7,809 nucleotides of DNA from NCBI GenBank assembly GCA_946481585.1, contig CAMLOF010000138.1, positions 1-7,809 on the forward strand, written 5' to 3'. This document shows positions 6,077-7,809 of the stretch, in pieces (positions within the stretch are counted from its first letter, which is position 1; every line of letters begins with the position of its first letter). The translations under genes were made by a program, and so were the position numbers. This DNA is from an uncultured Macromonas sp. Lineage in GTDB: Bacteria; Pseudomonadota; Gammaproteobacteria; Burkholderiales; Burkholderiaceae. A model generated the notes under the pieces. That model saw nothing but the letters and a program-made list of their open reading frames with translations. It had not been told where the DNA came from and did not search any database.

Positions 6077-6106
6077 AAAAAAACGAGGGTTAACCCTGGT
6101 TCGTTT
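6077..6106 (-). terminator. Probable intrinsic terminator of tctDE
   Basis: In transcript direction AAACG (6106-6102), a 4-base bulge, then AGGG-TTAA-CCCT (6097-6086) and CGTTT make an imperfect stem of about 9 bp that runs into seven consecutive T residues (6083-6077). The tctE stop TAA lies in the TTAA loop. The stem is moderate but the T-run is clear, and it would insulate tctCBA from tctDE read-through. Confidence 0.5.
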
Positions 6107-7514
6107 CGGCGCTTGGAGAGACGGGCAAGTCCAGCGTGACGGCCAGTCCCCGGCCCTCGGGGCCGCCGTTCACGCTCATCTGCCCGCCATGGCGCTGGGC
6201 CACTGTGCGCACGATGGCCAAGCCCAGGCCAGAGCCCGGCTGGGAGACGCCGCTGCCTCGGAAAAAGCGCTCGCCCGCACGGGCCAATTCGCCTGGCGGC
6301 AGGCCCGGGCCGTTGTCCACCACCGTGAGCTGCACCTTACCGCCGGGTTCGCCCCGCACCACCAACGTGACCTGGCAACCCGCGCCGCCGTGGCGGATGG
6401 CGTTGTGCAGCAGGTTGGACAAGGCTTCGCGCAGCAAGTCGGGTTCGCCTTGAAGGGTTATTGGGCTGTCGGGGGCGTCCAGTCCCAGGTCCACGCCCTG
6501 GTCGCGTGCGAGTGCCCACCACTGTCGTATCAGTGCCTCGGCCAGTGCCACGGCGTCAAAGGGCTGACGCTGCGCGGGCGCGCTGTCGGCGCGGGCCAGC
6601 GAGAGCATCTGGTTGGTCTGGCGTATGGTTTCGTCCAATTGCTGCCGGATGTTGTCCAGCACCTCGCGTTGTTGCGCGGGGTCGTTCTCGCGCTGGGCAT
6701 AGGCCACCTGCGTCGCCAGTGTGGCCAGCGGCGTGCGCAGTTGGTGTGACGCATCGTCTATGAAGCGCCTGCGTGCTTCTGTCTGTTCCCGGTTACGTTC
6801 GATGTGATGGTTGATGGCCTGCACGAGTGGCCGAACTTCGGCGGGCGCGCCGGTGTCGTCCATCGGCGTCAGGTCTTGCGGATCGCGTGCATCCACCTCT
6901 TGGCGAATCTGGTCCAAGGGCCGCATGGCCCAGGCAATGGCCAACGCCAGCAGTCCGGTGGCTGCCAGCATCAGCAGCACATCGCGCGCCAGCGACTGCA
7001 GTACCAGCGATCGGCGGAAGTCATTGCGTGCCTCCAGGGTCTCGGCCACCTGGATCACCACGCGCTGCGGTTCGCTCTGTCCGGCCAGCGGCGGGTTCAG
7101 TTCCCTTGCGTAGCTTCCCACGCGTACCGCCTGGCCCACATATTCGCCTTCGTGGAATTGGGGCTGGCCCGTCATCAGTGGCTGAGGCGGGGGCGGCAGG
7201 TCTGCGCTGCCAATTTCGACCAGCCCATCTTCGGTGGCGACGCGGTAGAAAACCTGGCCTTGGGCGGTCAACTCGAAGAACTCCAGCATGCGGTATGGCA
7301 ACTCGACGCCCAGCCCACCGCTGGCGGTAGAGATGCTGGAGTCGATGGACTTCACTGCGCCCAGCAAGGAGCGGTCGTAGGCCGCATCAGCCGCCTCGCT
7401 GGCCGTGCGCCAGGCAAGCCAAAGCTCCCCCGCGAACACGGCGCCCAGGCCCGGCAGCAGCAGGACCAGCAAAAAGCGCCGAATGCTCGCACGCGTCCAA
7501 CTCGTCAGCGTCAC
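6090..7514 (-). CDS. tctE: TctE-like sensor histidine kinase
   Basis: This is the membrane sensor of a two-component system, which on ligand binding phosphorylates the response regulator encoded next to it. The 474-residue product has a first membrane segment (about 13-34), a periplasmic region of about 140 residues of the kind found in TctE/QseC-class kinases, and a second segment (about 178-198) followed by a HAMP-like linker. The phosphoacceptor is His257 in DDASHQLRTPLA. The ATPase has an N box with Asn367 and Asn371 (SNLLHNAIRH), G1 DNGPG (400-404), F box RFFRG (416-420) and G2 GSGLGLAIV (427-435), so all catalytic boxes are intact. The start is GTG at 7514, overlapping the regulator's stop as GTGA, with no strong ribosome site, so translation is probably coupled. 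Placement next to tctCBA supports a tricarboxylate-sensing role; without that context QseC-like would be equally fair. Confidence 0.9.
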   Translation of the reverse strand: MTLTSWTRASIRRFLLVLLLPGLGAVFAGELWLAWRTASEAADAAYDRSLLGAVKSIDSSISTASGGLGVELPYRMLEFFELTAQGQVFYRVATEDGLVEIGSADLPPPPQPLMTGQPQFHEGEYVGQAVRVGSYARELNPPLAGQSEPQRVVIQVAETLEARNDFRRSLVLQSLARDVLLMLAATGLLALAIAWAMRPLDQIRQEVDARDPQDLTPMDDTGAPAEVRPLVQAINHHIERNREQTEARRRFIDDASHQLRTPLATLATQVAYAQRENDPAQQREVLDNIRQQLDETIRQTNQMLSLARADSAPAQRQPFDAVALAEALIRQWWALARDQGVDLGLDAPDSPITLQGEPDLLREALSNLLHNAIRHGGAGCQVTLVVRGEPGGKVQLTVVDNGPGLPPGELARAGERFFRGSGVSQPGSGLGLAIVRTVAQRHGGQMSVNGGPEGRGLAVTLDLPVSPSAETNQG

Positions 7515-7809
7515 GGCGTGCTTTCGAGCAGGTAGCCCAGGCCGCGCAGCGTGGCAATGCGCACTGGCGAGGCTTCTAGCCGTTTGCGAAGGCGGTGGAT
7601 CAGCACCTCGATGGCCTCGGGGTTCACATCCTGCTCGTCGGAGAACACGCGTTCCAGCAGTTCGCGTTTGGAGAGCGGTTCGCCAGGGTGCTGTATCAGT
7701 GCGCGCAACACGGCGTGCTCGCGTGGCGTGAGGCTGAGCACGTCATGCTGCAGACGGAACTGTTTGGAGGCGCTGTCGTAGCTCAGCGGCCCGCAGGCAA
7801 AGCGCGGGT
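7511..7809 (-). CDS. tctD: TctD-like response regulator, DNA-binding end (5' partial)
   Basis: This is the C-terminal part of an OmpR/PhoB-family response regulator; the receiver domain with its phosphorylated aspartate lies beyond the window edge. The 98 visible residues are almost exactly the winged-helix domain. They begin RFACGPLSYDSASKQF (the opening beta strands), then LSLTPREHAVLRALIQHPG, SKRELLERVF, the recognition helix region PEAIEVLIHRLRKRLE and the wing IATLRGLGYLLES. The frame stays open to base 7809 with no internal stop; the GTG codon at 7741 is internal valine, not a start. The stop overlaps the tctE start by 4 bases, marking one operon. The expected target is the tandem repeat upstream of tctC. 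The family is certain; the TctD name rests on context. Confidence 0.88.
   Translation of the reverse strand, partial: PRFACGPLSYDSASKQFRLQHDVLSLTPREHAVLRALIQHPGEPLSKRELLERVFSDEQDVNPEAIEVLIHRLRKRLEASPVRIATLRGLGYLLESTP

Noticed and set aside
7511..7741. Stand-alone 76-residue DNA-binding protein starting at GTG 7741
   Set aside because: The frame continues upstream to the window edge with typical OmpR-family residues, so this is the tail of a full response regulator.

Overview
This window is ordinary, GC-rich chromosomal DNA from a Gram-negative bacterium, most likely a betaproteobacterium of the order Burkholderiales (Comamonadaceae-like). The evidence is the ftsK-lolA-rarA gene order, the protein sequence style, and a tripartite tricarboxylate transporter with its own two-component system, all judged by recognition without a database search. 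I see no insertion sequence, phage gene, CRISPR array, tRNA or rRNA, and nothing I would call a previously undescribed system.

Left part (1-2952, mostly + strand): the 3' end of ftsK (DNA translocase with its KOPS-reading gamma domain), two GC-rich hairpins, lolA (periplasmic lipoprotein chaperone), a small antisense gene for an ABM-fold protein, and rarA (a RecQ-independent AAA+ replication-fork maintenance ATPase of the RarA/MgsA/WRNIP1 family). ftsK, lolA and rarA form a widely conserved housekeeping neighbourhood. The ABM gene sits between lolA and rarA on the opposite strand. rarA appears to start at a GTG without its own Shine-Dalgarno, just where an 11-codon upstream reading frame ends.

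Right part (2972-7809, all - strand): read in the direction of transcription the order is tctD (partial), tctE, tctC, tctB, tctA. tctD and tctE overlap by 4 bases and form the response regulator/sensor kinase pair. A probable terminator overlaps the tctE stop. A 113-base gap then carries a plausible regulated promoter: a tandem 7-base repeat with an 11-base period just upstream of a weak -10, followed by a hairpin at the predicted mRNA 5' end and a strong ribosome site for tctC. tctC (periplasmic binding protein) is separated from tctB and tctA (membrane subunits) by a perfect 8-bp GC hairpin, which fits making more binding protein than membrane complex. Together these genes would sense an external tricarboxylate such as citrate and switch on its secondary uptake system.

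The most useful leads are the cis-regulatory elements: the TctD-like tandem repeat, the leader palindrome, the intercistronic hairpin, and the possible coupled leader peptide of rarA.
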